Position numbers and translations under genes: made by a program
The notes under the pieces: generated by a model
Database searches by the model: none
What the model saw: only the letters and a program-made list of their open reading frames with translations
Told to the model about the DNA's origin: nothing
DNA from: Demequina pelophila
GTDB taxonomy: Bacteria; Actinomycetota; Actinomycetes; Actinomycetales; Demequinaceae
NCBI RefSeq assembly: GCF_000971175.1
Contig: NZ_BBLY01000007.1
Location: 1 to 64,000, forward strand
DNA length: 64,000 bases
Direction: 5' to 3'
Part shown: piece by piece, positions 43,675 through 53,121 of the stretch
How the letters are laid out: every line of letters starts with the position of its first letter
How positions within the stretch are numbered: position 1 is the stretch's first letter

Positions 43675-44595
43675 ATGTCTGACCCCGCACCGTCACGCGT
43701 CCCCATCTGGCCCGAGTTCGTCCGGCCTGTCCTGCTCACTGCCTCTCAGGAGGCCGTGGTCTCTCGCCGGACTCTCGTCGCTCGCAGCATCGACCTGCTT
43801 GATCTCGACGACGACGCCCGTGAAGAGACGCTCGACAGTGGAGGCTCGCGCGCACACAACCGCGCACAGTGGGCGATCACGCACGCGACCAAGGCGGGAC
43901 TTGTCGCTCGCGTCGCCCGCGGCGAGTACGAACTCACGGACGCCGGACGAGCCTGGCTCACTGACTTCCCCACTGGCATCCACGACTTCAGCACAGCCAA
44001 CGAGTTCTTCACGCCGTTCTGGCCCGAGAAGACGCGCGCTGCTGCACCGGCAGTCGAGGCGTCACCCGCGTCGGAGACCACCGATCCGATCGAGCTCATC
44101 GAGGACGGCGTCGCACTGATCAAGGCCGAGGTGGCCGCAACGCTGCTCGATCGGCTCCGCGGCGCCGATCCGGCCTTCTTCGAACAGGCTGTCGTCGAGG
44201 TCCTTCTCGCCATGGGCTACGGCGGCAGCGAGCAACGCGGCAAACGCATCGGGGGCACGGGCGACGGCGGAGTGGATGGGGTGATCGATCAGGACGCTCT
44301 CGGGCTCGACCAGATCTACGTCCAGGCCAAGCGCTACAACGCAGGCAACACCGTCGGCCGCGAGGCGATTCAGGCATTCATCGGAGCACTCCACGGATTC
44401 GGCGCGAGCCGCGGGGTCTTCATCACCTCGAGCGACTTCACACAGCACGCTCGCGACTACGCCCGGCAGATCCCGACCCGGATCATCCTGATCAACGGCG
44501 ACCGGCTCGCCGAGCTGATGATCAAGTACCGGGTCGGGGTTCAGGTGGAGAAGCGCTACGACGTGGTCAAGGTCGACGAGGACTTCTTCGAGTAG
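43675..44595 (+). CDS. mrr: Mrr-type restriction endonuclease
   Basis: A 306-residue protein with an N-terminal winged-helix Mrr_N domain (residues about 8-100) and a C-terminal PD-(D/E)XK nuclease domain (about 155-300). Catalytic residues are visible: GTGDGGVDGVID with D201 and YVQAKRYN with Q217 and K219. Mrr enzymes are type IV restriction factors that cut DNA carrying foreign methylation, often methyl-adenine. A host with its own adenine methylase 26 kb away (13.4-17.9 kb) must avoid self-cutting, so its specificity should differ from that methylase. It stands alone, convergent with the helicase-PLD operon. Start ATG 43675. Family identity is strong. Confidence 0.93.
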   Translation: MSDPAPSRVPIWPEFVRPVLLTASQEAVVSRRTLVARSIDLLDLDDDAREETLDSGGSRAHNRAQWAITHATKAGLVARVARGEYELTDAGRAWLTDFPTGIHDFSTANEFFTPFWPEKTRAAAPAVEASPASETTDPIELIEDGVALIKAEVAATLLDRLRGADPAFFEQAVVEVLLAMGYGGSEQRGKRIGGTGDGGVDGVIDQDALGLDQIYVQAKRYNAGNTVGREAIQAFIGALHGFGASRGVFITSSDFTQHARDYARQIPTRIILINGDRLAELMIKYRVGVQVEKRYDVVKVDEDFFE

Positions 44596-44603
44596 GCAGA
44601 CCG

Positions 44604-47600
44604 TCACGCTGGTCGCGGCGGGCTGAGGTCGATCCGCAACCACTCGGTCCCCTCGCCCATCGCCTGGATCAGCTCGTCCTGGCGCGGTTGCCCGAGCAAC
44701 TGACGGTAGGTCACCACGGTGCGCATGAGCCTGCGGTAGTGCTGCAACTCGCGGCTGAGTGGGAGCGCCGGCACGTATCGCTCGATCTTCGCGCCGCCCT
44801 CCGACGAGTACACCCAGAACGGCACCACCTCCGAATCCGCGCCGTCGCGCGCCGCGACGGCCGCGGCGAAGGCCGCCGCCCAGGGATCCGGGTCGTCGCT
44901 CTTCAATGCGGCGCCAGTGAAGTCCCGTGCCACGTTCTTGCGCACCGCGTGCCCCTTGTACCGGTGCACCCGACCCTCCCGCTGTTCGAGATCGACAGGG
45001 TTCCCGGGCAGGTTCCAGTGGACGATGGCATGGCTGTAGGTGTGGAAGTCCAGGCCCTCCTGCCCCACCGACGTCGACGCGAGCACGAACGGCCGGAACG
45101 GCGAGTTGTAGGCGACCCGCACGGTCCCCTCACGCATGAGCGCGCTGTCGCTGGCCTGGGTTCTGCCATAGCGGGCCGCAAAGTGGCTGGACATGCGCTG
45201 CGCGTCCGCCACCACGCGCCCGTCCTCGACACGCACATCCTCGACGACGTTGGCGGCAGTGCGGATGGACAGCGCCTCGGCCATCACCTCAGCGATGCGC
45301 GGCGCGCGCCGCAGCAGCTCGACGTCCTGGAGCCCCTCGGATTCGACGAGGACGTGCGCATACTCGTCGAGCACCGCCTGCAGACAGCCGTCGAGACAAT
45401 GTCGTGCCACTTCCCGCCAGTACACCTCGCCCTCAACTGTGCGCAGCAACGCCACGATCTCCGGCTTGTTGAACAGCGACCGCAGCCCCTGTGCGACGGT
45501 GAAGGCGGACGCGCGCACCTGTGGATCATCCAGTGAATCGCCGCCACCGCACACGCGCGACAGCGCACGCAGGGCCAGCGTGCCGGGGCCGCCGAGCGCA
45601 AGCTCGGTCAGAACTTCTGCGAGGTCGTGAGGCCAGGCACCGAGGCCGATGCGCTCCACGTCATCAAGCGTCGCGGCTCCGTCGAGTCGTTCGAACAGCC
45701 GCAGGTGCTCGTTGAGCCACCCGGGCCCGTCCTCGCCGCCGGACTCCGCCTCGCGACGCACCTGGGACACGAATTCCCCGACACCGGTGCCCCCCTCGGT
45801 TGCTCCCATCAGGGCCGGAGCAGCCCAGTACCAGCGCGAGTCGGTCGCGCCACCGTGGGTCTTGAGGTGCGCGATGCGCCCGAGCGCCGCGTCCACACGG
45901 TGACGCACGATGCCGATGAGCCAGTCGCGGTCCATCGGCATCGCGCCGTGCTCGCGAGCGATCGCGAGAGGATCGCCAAGCCGCGCGAGTGCAGGCTGCG
46001 GGAACAGCAGCGCCGCCGTGGTGCCCGACTGCCGGTACTGGAGCGGCGGCGTGACTGGACGATGCGCGTCGTAGTCACGGTGTTCGACCCCGCTGGCCTC
46101 GATGGTGCGCCTCTCGGCCTCGTAGCTCGTCATCACCGCAACGGACTTCGGGACCACCGCCCAGGCGGAGAAGATCAGCCGCTTGGTGAAGTCCGCGAGC
46201 TCCGGCTCCGCGTAAGCCCCGCGCGGGTTGTAGTACGGCAGCGACGGCGGAAGCCACGCCAACTGCCACGCCCCGCGATCGAGCACGTCGGCAAGCAAGC
46301 CGCGCAACTTGGCGTTGCCCGGGTCCACCCGGCGGTAGTGGACGATGTCCTGCCAGGACAGCAACCCTCCCGCGCCGTCCAGCACGCGTGCGAGTTCCGG
46401 ATCCTCGCGCTCGACCGCGGCCTCGAAGTGCTGGCGAACCAGGTAGGAGTTGCGCTCCATCAGATTGAGCGGGTACGGCGTGCTGCGCCAGTACTCGAAC
46501 ACGTCGTGGCGGTCCAGGGCCCGCGCGACCTTGTCGAAGGTCACCCATGCCTCGAGATCCTGTACTCCCAGCGCGAGGCCTGGCATGTCCCTCTGCGCGA
46601 GCATCCCGTCCCGGTCGGGCGTCGACGCGAGTCGCTCGGTTCTCGCCATGAAGCGCCTCAGCTCGGCCTCGACCCTCCCGCGGGCGGCCGCCCCCTCGGG
46701 CTGGGCGCCCGCGAGCGCCGCGTCGCGCATGGTCCTCAGGTCGCGGCGCACCCGGCCGGCCGCCTCGCGCCCGCCGAGGAACTCGACCGTCCGGTTGAAG
46801 TCGGCGAAGTGATCGTCACCGGCAGGCTCGTCCGGCAGCGTGTACATCTTGAAGGGGGTGGCCGACAACAGCAGGACCCGTGCGTTCACATGGTCGAACA
46901 CCTCGCGCGCGAGGTCCGCACCGTAGCCGTCCCCGTCGAGTACGTCCTTGAAGCGCTGGAACTCGTCGAGGATCACCAGGTCCGGCTCGAGATGCTCGAC
47001 ACCGGCCTTGGCGACCAGGTGGCGCAGCATGCCCACGAGGCGATCCCGCCGCCACCGCAGCTCGTCGGGCGCGCGCGATCGCAGGTGCGTGTACTCGGCT
47101 GCGCACGCCTCGAGCTCATCGCGCAGCGCGCCGCCCTGAGGTCCGACGGCTCGGGCGATCTCCTCGTGGAAGGAGTCGACCAGTTGCTGGTCGAGGCTTT
47201 CACGGTCGAACCATCGCAGCTGGCCCTCGAAACGGTCGCGGCGCACGCCGCCGCGGAAGAACTTCACCCAGGCTGCCTTGTGAATGACGTCTCTGCCCCA
47301 GCGCTCGGCGAGCATGGTGTGAAGCAGAACGCGCTCGCGCGACGCTCCTCCCGAACTGCCAACCGAGAACGATGTTCCGGGGGTGAACGAGACGAAGTTG
47401 ATCTTCTGGCCGCGCAGATCACGAATCACCTGTGGCAGCAGGGTGAGACGATCGGCATGCCGCATGACCGTCCCGCCGACCACGTTGAGTCGGCTGAGGT
47501 TCTGCCTGGCGATCTGGGAGTTCGAGCAGATGTAGACGACGTCGATCCGTTCCTCCTTGTCCCAGAGGTAGTCGACGGTCTTCGCGATGACGCCCTTGGC

Positions 47601-47753
47601 GACCATGGTCTTTCCCAGACCGACCTCGTCGGCGACCAGGAACCGCTTGGTCCAGTCATCGTCGGTCCACAGGCGGCGGAACGCATAGTCGACGGTGTCC
47701 CGCTGGAAGTCCTTGAGGCTCGCGAGGACCCGCTCGTGGTCGGGCTTCTTCAT
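44604..47753 (-). CDS. SNF2-type helicase of the PLD/DUF6361 operon
   Basis: A 1049-residue superfamily-2 ATPase. Walker A ADEVGLGKT lies at residues 41-49, unusually close to the N-terminus. Motif II is DEFQ (near 263-266), followed by LLSATPFKMY. Residues about 300-780 are a long helical insertion without recognised motifs. The second RecA half is at about 880-950 with GQEGLDFHTYSHAIVHWN and EQREGRVHRYKGH. ATG 47753 overlaps the PLD gene stop by four bases, so it is the last gene of a translationally coupled set. DEFQ in place of DEAH/DEAD is seen in some defence helicases. It probably drives the PLD nuclease along DNA; this is inferred from the operon. Confidence 0.88.
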   Translation of the reverse strand: MKKPDHERVLASLKDFQRDTVDYAFRRLWTDDDWTKRFLVADEVGLGKTMVAKGVIAKTVDYLWDKEERIDVVYICSNSQIARQNLSRLNVVGGTVMRHADRLTLLPQVIRDLRGQKINFVSFTPGTSFSVGSSGGASRERVLLHTMLAERWGRDVIHKAAWVKFFRGGVRRDRFEGQLRWFDRESLDQQLVDSFHEEIARAVGPQGGALRDELEACAAEYTHLRSRAPDELRWRRDRLVGMLRHLVAKAGVEHLEPDLVILDEFQRFKDVLDGDGYGADLAREVFDHVNARVLLLSATPFKMYTLPDEPAGDDHFADFNRTVEFLGGREAAGRVRRDLRTMRDAALAGAQPEGAAARGRVEAELRRFMARTERLASTPDRDGMLAQRDMPGLALGVQDLEAWVTFDKVARALDRHDVFEYWRSTPYPLNLMERNSYLVRQHFEAAVEREDPELARVLDGAGGLLSWQDIVHYRRVDPGNAKLRGLLADVLDRGAWQLAWLPPSLPYYNPRGAYAEPELADFTKRLIFSAWAVVPKSVAVMTSYEAERRTIEASGVEHRDYDAHRPVTPPLQYRQSGTTAALLFPQPALARLGDPLAIAREHGAMPMDRDWLIGIVRHRVDAALGRIAHLKTHGGATDSRWYWAAPALMGATEGGTGVGEFVSQVRREAESGGEDGPGWLNEHLRLFERLDGAATLDDVERIGLGAWPHDLAEVLTELALGGPGTLALRALSRVCGGGDSLDDPQVRASAFTVAQGLRSLFNKPEIVALLRTVEGEVYWREVARHCLDGCLQAVLDEYAHVLVESEGLQDVELLRRAPRIAEVMAEALSIRTAANVVEDVRVEDGRVVADAQRMSSHFAARYGRTQASDSALMREGTVRVAYNSPFRPFVLASTSVGQEGLDFHTYSHAIVHWNLPGNPVDLEQREGRVHRYKGHAVRKNVARDFTGAALKSDDPDPWAAAFAAAVAARDGADSEVVPFWVYSSEGGAKIERYVPALPLSRELQHYRRLMRTVVTYRQLLGQPRQDELIQAMGEGTEWLRIDLSPPRPA

Positions 47754-49573
47754 GCGCGGCGCTCCTGGTGCACAGCCCACACCACGGACCACAACTCGTC
47801 AAAGCCATCGGGCAGCGCCGGCCCATCGGGCACGCCTCGGATCTCGTCGACGGCGCTGGCGATGCGCGCCAACGCACCCTCGTCGCGCCCCGTGGCACGC
47901 ACCATTGGCTCGAAGAGCGCGATGTCGACCAACTCGCCTGCGGGCGCGGATCCCCACGTGCGTTCGCCGGTCGCACCGGCCAGGTCGGCGATGAGCGAGT
48001 CGTACGCCGGGTCGCCGAGCAGGAAGACCAGATACCTGAGGACGTCCTGAGGCGTGGCGAGCACGGACTTCAGCGCGTGCTGACGGCGATCGCCCACCTC
48101 TCCCGACAACGTGGCCTTGATCACGCATCGCCGGGTCACGCGCGCATCGCCCTCGCCGGCGGTGGTCTCGACGGCGATGAAGGGCGTGACGTGGTTGCCT
48201 GCGATCTGCCAGACCGATGTGGCGGCGAGCGCGGTCGACTGGCTGTCGCGCGGCAGCGAGATGGGCCAGACCCGGGTCTCCCCCGGCGGATTCTCAGGCC
48301 AGGACATGGTGACGGCGACCTCGACGACGTCGCCGTCGACGGCGTCCACCCGCGCATCGACCCCGCGCTCGGCGATCGCACGGTGAAAGGCCTCGATCGC
48401 GTAGGTCACGGCGATGCTCGCATCGTCGATGCCGTCCTCCTCCGCGATCGTCGCCGACTCGAGCATGCGGGTGAGCCCGGGAGCATCGTCCGTGCCGTCG
48501 AGCACGCTCATGACTCCGCAGTCGCGAGTACGACCCGTGAGGACCGCGTCGAACTCGACGTTGTTGCCCCACCGGCGGCTGGTGAGGTTCGCACTTCCGG
48601 TCACCACCATCGAGCGGGATCCCGGCAGATCGAGCACGAAGGTCTTTGCATGGAGCCCCTCGCGCGCGCCGGCGAGTTCCGAGAGGGCGCGCTCGGCCTC
48701 TCCGATGTCCTCGTCCGGGTCGGCCTCCGCCAGGCGCTGAAGCACGTGGGCCTTCCACCCGGCGATCGCACGGCCCCCGACGAGTTCGAGGGTCTCCTGC
48801 CGGGACACGAGCGTGCGATTCGTGGTGAGCCGCGCGAGTTCGTCGAGTGCGGACGACGTGAGGAACGGGCTGATCGCGAGCAGCCGCCGAGCCCGAGTCG
48901 GGAACGGCCAGACCTCGGCTCCGTCAATCCCGATCGGGAGCAACTCGCCGCCGTCGAAGCCGGCCGGTGGGGCGAATCGGACTCGCGCGAGCCCATCGGC
49001 GAGGTCCGCGATCTCCCCGGCCCGGGCATCGTCCACCGCCCGGAGCGCGAGCCCGGGAAGCGCCTCGACGAATTGCGCGAGCGGCTCCGCCGGGATCGTT
49101 CCACGCGAATCCTCGTCGAGCACGAGCGCGGTGTCCCACGACCGGTCCTGCGTGAGGTTGCGGCTGAGGATCACGGCACGATGCGCGGCGCGGCCCTCGG
49201 TATCGCGGAACCGGAGCGCCCAGACCTTCGGGTGGAAGATCGCCCCTTCGCGCGGCGCGGAGACCTCGACCACGCTGTCCTCGACGAACGCCACGAGAGC
49301 GCGGTAGGAGGCGGGCACGTCGATCCCGCCCGCCTGGCAGAACACGGTGGCGCGTTCGGCGTATCTGCGGACGGACTCGAGGAGGGCGATCGGGTCGGCG
49401 GAGTCCGGGTCGGTGCCGCCGACCTGCTCGTGGACAGCGAACGACAGCGGCGCGAGCAACAACGATGTGAGGTTGAGGGAGTATGTGGTGCCCACGGCCA
49501 CTTCGAGGGCGAATCCGGAGGGCGGGCGGAGCGCATCCGTGAGCAGGACTCGGGTCTCCGGGGCGAGAGTCAC
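47750..49573 (-). CDS. Phospholipase D-like (HKD) nuclease
   Basis: A 607-residue protein with two HxK elements. The first is H114-P-K116 in IFHPKVWALRF, followed by SRNLT. The second is H308-A-K310 with D315, followed by GSANLTSRRWGNN (326-338), a complete HKD motif ending with a conserved Glu. PLD-family nucleases hydrolyse DNA or RNA phosphodiesters; the DISARM DrmC protein is one. The C-terminal 200 residues form an extra, uncharacterised domain. The GTG at 49573 overlaps the DUF6361-like stop by four bases, and its own stop overlaps the helicase ATG. It is the likely nuclease of the four-gene operon. No signal peptide is present, so it acts in the cytoplasm. Confidence 0.88.
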   Translation of the reverse strand: MTLAPETRVLLTDALRPPSGFALEVAVGTTYSLNLTSLLLAPLSFAVHEQVGGTDPDSADPIALLESVRRYAERATVFCQAGGIDVPASYRALVAFVEDSVVEVSAPREGAIFHPKVWALRFRDTEGRAAHRAVILSRNLTQDRSWDTALVLDEDSRGTIPAEPLAQFVEALPGLALRAVDDARAGEIADLADGLARVRFAPPAGFDGGELLPIGIDGAEVWPFPTRARRLLAISPFLTSSALDELARLTTNRTLVSRQETLELVGGRAIAGWKAHVLQRLAEADPDEDIGEAERALSELAGAREGLHAKTFVLDLPGSRSMVVTGSANLTSRRWGNNVEFDAVLTGRTRDCGVMSVLDGTDDAPGLTRMLESATIAEEDGIDDASIAVTYAIEAFHRAIAERGVDARVDAVDGDVVEVAVTMSWPENPPGETRVWPISLPRDSQSTALAATSVWQIAGNHVTPFIAVETTAGEGDARVTRRCVIKATLSGEVGDRRQHALKSVLATPQDVLRYLVFLLGDPAYDSLIADLAGATGERTWGSAPAGELVDIALFEPMVRATGRDEGALARIASAVDEIRGVPDGPALPDGFDELWSVVWAVHQERRA

Positions 49574-50784
49574 GCGGCCTCCCTCGCGTCGTAGAGATCC
49601 TCCAGATGCGAGCGCGTCTCGTTCCACCGATAGGTGAGGCGACCGAGCCCGCTGGAGCCGGGCCAGATGTCGAGCGCCGACTGGTTGTAGAAGCGTGCGC
49701 GCGGTCCCTTGATCTGCCGCTCGCGCGTCGCGACCAGATGCTCGGCATCGGCGCTCGTGGAGAGATCGACGCCCGTCGCAACCAGGTCCAGCCATGCGTC
49801 GACGAAAGTGCACGTCAACGACCTCAGACGCGGGTTCTGGTCCGCCATCAGCGCCCAGAACCCTCCCCTGTCCCATCCAGCGACGGTGCGTGCCGGGTCC
49901 TCTTCCTGCTGCCAGGCGGTCAGCGCCGCGTGATGGCGCTCGACCACGTCCTCGCGACGCGCCTTGCGCGCGAGCCCGAGGTTGTAGACGAGAGCGGCGC
50001 CGTGGACCAGCAGGCTGAAACGCCGCGCGTGCTCGATGGTCTGCGCGGTCACCGAGTCGAGGTCGCTGAGGTTCGCGATCTCCCACGGCGCCGCCGCTCC
50101 GGCGCCATCGAGAGCCGACGACACGTTCTCCGGCTGATGACGGATGAGCCACGCGAGCAGCGACCCCTCGGTGGCAGAGACGATGCGGTCGCCCAGATAG
50201 TCGCCTTCCTGAGCGCTCAAGGCGAAAGTGGCGGCCGAGAGCAGGTCGCTGGGGACAACCGGGAGGTGCGGGTCCAATCCCACCGTGGGAAGGATCTCGC
50301 GAGCCTCCGGGTCGTCGGCCGCCGCGGCGCGCTGCGCGAGCGACCGCATGTCGTGCTGACGCCGGAAATACGCGTCCGATGACGACGAGTCGACGATTCC
50401 CCACGAGCCGAGCACCGACCAGTAGACGACGCTGGGGAGCCGCTTGAGCTTGCGCCCGGCCACGTTGCCGAGGACTCCCTCATCCTCTCCGCCGGCCCGG
50501 AGGCTGCCGATGAGACGAAACTCGAGTTCGCGGAACTCGGCCGCCATCTCGGTTGGCGTCCGCTTGGTCGCCGCGCGCTGCATGAGCCACGGCAGGAACA
50601 GCACGTACCTGAGTCGCGTGTGCAGGGTCGATGTGCCCGGGAACATGGCGTTCGCGAGAGTGTCACGAATCGAACCGATGCCGAGCTCGTCGACGGTCCC
50701 TGGCTGGCGAAAGAGCTCGACGATCTCGATCATCCTGCGGCGCTGTGCGTCGTCGTTGTCGAGCCAGCCGAAGCTTGAGGTCAT
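49570..50784 (-). CDS. DUF6361-like protein
   Basis: A 404-residue protein resembling the DUF6361 family as I remember it. It opens with SSFGWLD, then RMIEIVELFRQPGTVDELG (about 19-37), and a strongly conserved-looking segment FPGTSTLHTRLRYVLFLPWL (about 50-70). The rest is helical with Trp-rich stretches. No catalytic motif is seen. ATG 50784 is preferred to upstream in-frame starts because the family's N-terminus begins here. It overlaps the PLD gene by four bases. Such proteins sit beside PLD nucleases and SNF2 helicases in other genomes, consistent with a recognition or adaptor subunit. Function not known. Confidence 0.78.
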   Translation of the reverse strand: MTSSFGWLDNDDAQRRRMIEIVELFRQPGTVDELGIGSIRDTLANAMFPGTSTLHTRLRYVLFLPWLMQRAATKRTPTEMAAEFRELEFRLIGSLRAGGEDEGVLGNVAGRKLKRLPSVVYWSVLGSWGIVDSSSSDAYFRRQHDMRSLAQRAAAADDPEAREILPTVGLDPHLPVVPSDLLSAATFALSAQEGDYLGDRIVSATEGSLLAWLIRHQPENVSSALDGAGAAAPWEIANLSDLDSVTAQTIEHARRFSLLVHGAALVYNLGLARKARREDVVERHHAALTAWQQEEDPARTVAGWDRGGFWALMADQNPRLRSLTCTFVDAWLDLVATGVDLSTSADAEHLVATRERQIKGPRARFYNQSALDIWPGSSGLGRLTYRWNETRSHLEDLYDAREAA

Positions 50785-50827
50785 GGCCTCATTATCCGCA
50801 TCGGCACCTCGAGGCATCGCCCGAGCC

Positions 50828-52036
50828 CTAGCGAGAACCGATCGCGTGAAGCACCGCATCGCGTAGGCGCACGTCGTCAGCGGCGATCCCCGTGAGCACG
50901 TCCGCAAGGCTCACCGTCGTCGCCACATTGCGGTCGATCCCGGATCCCTCGGGCGCCTGCCTCGTCACGAAGACCGTCGAGTAGTCCGGTGTCGCGATGT
51001 CGCCGGTGCAGACCTTGTACTCGGCGACCGCGGTAGGCCCGAACTCCAGGTAGATCATCGGTGCCGCCTCACCGCGCTCAAGGACGATGCAGAACTCCCA
51101 CATTCCCTGGTAGTTCGCCTTGACGCCGACGATGGGATGCGCCGGGGCGGTCGCGTTCACCTGGCCGACCAGCACGTGCTCGGCGTACCACTTGAGCGCG
51201 CGCTTGATCTCGCCCAGGGTGCGCCGGCCCTCCTCGAATTGATGCTTGGCGTGTTGCGCGACCTCGTCCCCGAATTCCGCGGCGGCGCGCTCCTGTGGCC
51301 GGAAGCCATAGCGGTCGGACTCGCCGGTCGCGCACAGTGCCGCGATGAAATCGATGCTCTCGTCGGTGCTCACAGGCCTCACTTCTTCCACGAACTGCTC
51401 CGCCATCTGCTGAATGAAGAACGCCTGGTCTGGATGTGCAACGCGCCACCGGGAGTCCCTGTCAAGGTAGTCGCGCAACGCGGTGATCAGCTCCGCGTAC
51501 GTGACGACCGCGGCGTCCTCCCACCCGCTGTCTTGGCGCCACGGCTCCCGGCGCCCACACAGCAGGACCACCACCGCATCGTCCACCCCGCTGCGGCCGA
51601 AATCGAGGTAGCACTGGTGGCAGTGCCCGTGACCGTCGGAGGTCCAGTAGTTCTCCACGACGATTCGGGCGCGCTCGCCGGCCAGCACGATGTCCGCGAT
51701 GTCCTTGCCCGCCTCCTGGCGCCCGGGGGTCTTGTGCGCGCACGCGACGTGCCCGCATGTGTCGACCTCCTGAGCGACGCGGTAGCCGGTCGCCGGGAAG
51801 CGAGCCGGGTCGCGGAGCCCATCGTTGACCTGCTGCACGAAGATCCGCTGGAAGGCGTCGCCGAGGCCGTGCGTCCCCTCGGCGTCGAAGAGCCAGGCGA
51901 ACACGTTCGACAGCTGCTTCTCGTGAGTGCCGTGGTGCATCACCGTGAACACGTTGAAGCGCTCGGCGAGCGACCGCGACAGCGACGGCACCAACGCCGT
52001 CACCAGTCGATCGAAGTCATGTACTTCCGTGTTCAC
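50828..52036 (-). CDS. PD-(D/E)XK-like nuclease-fold protein with altered catalytic site
   Basis: A 402-residue protein resembling PDDEXK_4-type nucleases. NVFAWLFD (about 44-51) resembles the family's opening helix. A core strand reads DIADIVLAGERARIVVENYW (residues 112-131). The metal-binding Asp is D115, but the expected E-x-K is E128-N-Y. A His/Cys cluster (HGHCHQC, about 136-142, with CGHVACAH at 94-101) could bind zinc. The lost lysine suggests an inactive or repurposed nuclease fold, perhaps DNA- or nucleotide-binding. It starts at GTG 52036 and lies 43 bases upstream of the DUF6361-like gene on the same strand, so it probably leads the four-gene operon. Confidence 0.75.
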   Translation of the reverse strand: MNTEVHDFDRLVTALVPSLSRSLAERFNVFTVMHHGTHEKQLSNVFAWLFDAEGTHGLGDAFQRIFVQQVNDGLRDPARFPATGYRVAQEVDTCGHVACAHKTPGRQEAGKDIADIVLAGERARIVVENYWTSDGHGHCHQCYLDFGRSGVDDAVVVLLCGRREPWRQDSGWEDAAVVTYAELITALRDYLDRDSRWRVAHPDQAFFIQQMAEQFVEEVRPVSTDESIDFIAALCATGESDRYGFRPQERAAAEFGDEVAQHAKHQFEEGRRTLGEIKRALKWYAEHVLVGQVNATAPAHPIVGVKANYQGMWEFCIVLERGEAAPMIYLEFGPTAVAEYKVCTGDIATPDYSTVFVTRQAPEGSGIDRNVATTVSLADVLTGIAADDVRLRDAVLHAIGSR

Positions 52037-52186
52037 GCCTCGACGCTAGTGGCCGCGGGTCTCGGTCAGACGACAAACACGACCGCGTGTGACGCTCCCC
52101 ACAGCCATGGGCTTCAGCTCCGGCCCAGGATCAGCCGACTGCCAGGATGTCTCCGGTACCTGCGGTGACAAACCACGGAGGCGGCG

Positions 52187-53098
52187 ATGGACGGCATGGT
52201 TCTCAAGCATTGGAAGCGCTATGGCAAGGAGCGCGTCTACGCCAACGCGGCCGACGGAATCAGGCTCGGCTTCCTTGACCTCCAGACCGGCGAAGTCACG
52301 CTCGAGGAGGGCACCGACCCGTCGGTGGCCGACGCGCTTCGGGCCTGGCGCGCCGATGGCGACGAACCGGCCCCCGCATCGGCCCCAATCATGGACACGG
52401 ACAAGAGCAACGACACCGATGACGTGTCCGACGAGCCGCCCTCACCGCACGCCGAACCCGAGTGGGCCGACCTCGCCGCTCGCCGACCCGGGCAGTTGGC
52501 GCGCGACGCGGCAGCTGCGGCGTGGGAACGCGAGAAGCGCGTCGGCAAGGTGATGCCCCTGCTGTTCCGCGCGCTCGACGTGAACACCGAGGAGCGTGCC
52601 TGGCGCCGGGGCGCCGAGGGCGAGGAGAAGATCGGCGCCGCGCTCGACAAGATGGCAAAGCACGGCTGGCGGATTCTCCACTCGATCCCGGTCGGAGACA
52701 ACGCAGACATCGATCACCTCGCGATCGGCCCCGGCGGTGTCATCCTGGTCAACGCGAAGCACCACCCGGGCGCGAGGGTCACCGTCACGAAGCACGCCGT
52801 CCTGGTCAACGGAGCCAAGACCGACCACGCCGATCAGGCGAGGCGGCAGGCCAAGCGCGCCTACACGATGCTGCGATCCGCGGGAGCTGATGTGAAGCGC
52901 GTGCAGCCCTGGATCGCCGTCTACAACGGGAATCTGCTGCAGCCGGAACTGAAGCATGCGGGCTCGCTCGCGGGCGTCGGCGTGGTGACCAACCACAACA
53001 TCGACACCAACCTCAAGCGCCTGGACCCGGCATTGACCGCCGACGAGGTCGACGCCATCTACTCGATCGCGCGCCGCTCAACCACCTGGACGCCGTAG
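52187..53098 (+). CDS. NERD-domain protein
   Basis: A 303-residue protein with a C-terminal NERD (nuclease-related) domain at about 140-245. It has GAEGEEKIGAAL, then the core DNADIDHLAIGPGGVILVNA with D174 and D176, and K191 in VNAKHH. NERD domains are related to PD-(D/E)XK nucleases and occur in DNA-processing proteins. The N-terminal 130 residues form a small uncharacterised part with an acidic linker. GGAGG precedes the ATG by a few bases. It is divergent from the nuclease-fold gene and convergent with the unknown gene at 53111. Family identity is good; activity is uncertain. Confidence 0.87.
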   Translation: MDGMVLKHWKRYGKERVYANAADGIRLGFLDLQTGEVTLEEGTDPSVADALRAWRADGDEPAPASAPIMDTDKSNDTDDVSDEPPSPHAEPEWADLAARRPGQLARDAAAAAWEREKRVGKVMPLLFRALDVNTEERAWRRGAEGEEKIGAALDKMAKHGWRILHSIPVGDNADIDHLAIGPGGVILVNAKHHPGARVTVTKHAVLVNGAKTDHADQARRQAKRAYTMLRSAGADVKRVQPWIAVYNGNLLQPELKHAGSLAGVGVVTNHNIDTNLKRLDPALTADEVDAIYSIARRSTTWTP

Positions 53099-53102
53099 CC
53101 CC

Positions 53103-53121
53103 GGCTCGGCTCAACCGAGCC
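53103..53121. terminator. Hairpin with minus-strand stop codon in its loop
   Basis: GGCTCGG (53103-53109) pairs perfectly with CCGAGCC (53115-53121). The loop CTCAA contains the stop codon of the convergent minus-strand gene (53111-53113). It starts five bases after the NERD gene stop, so it can serve both genes. No U-run. Confidence 0.6.
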
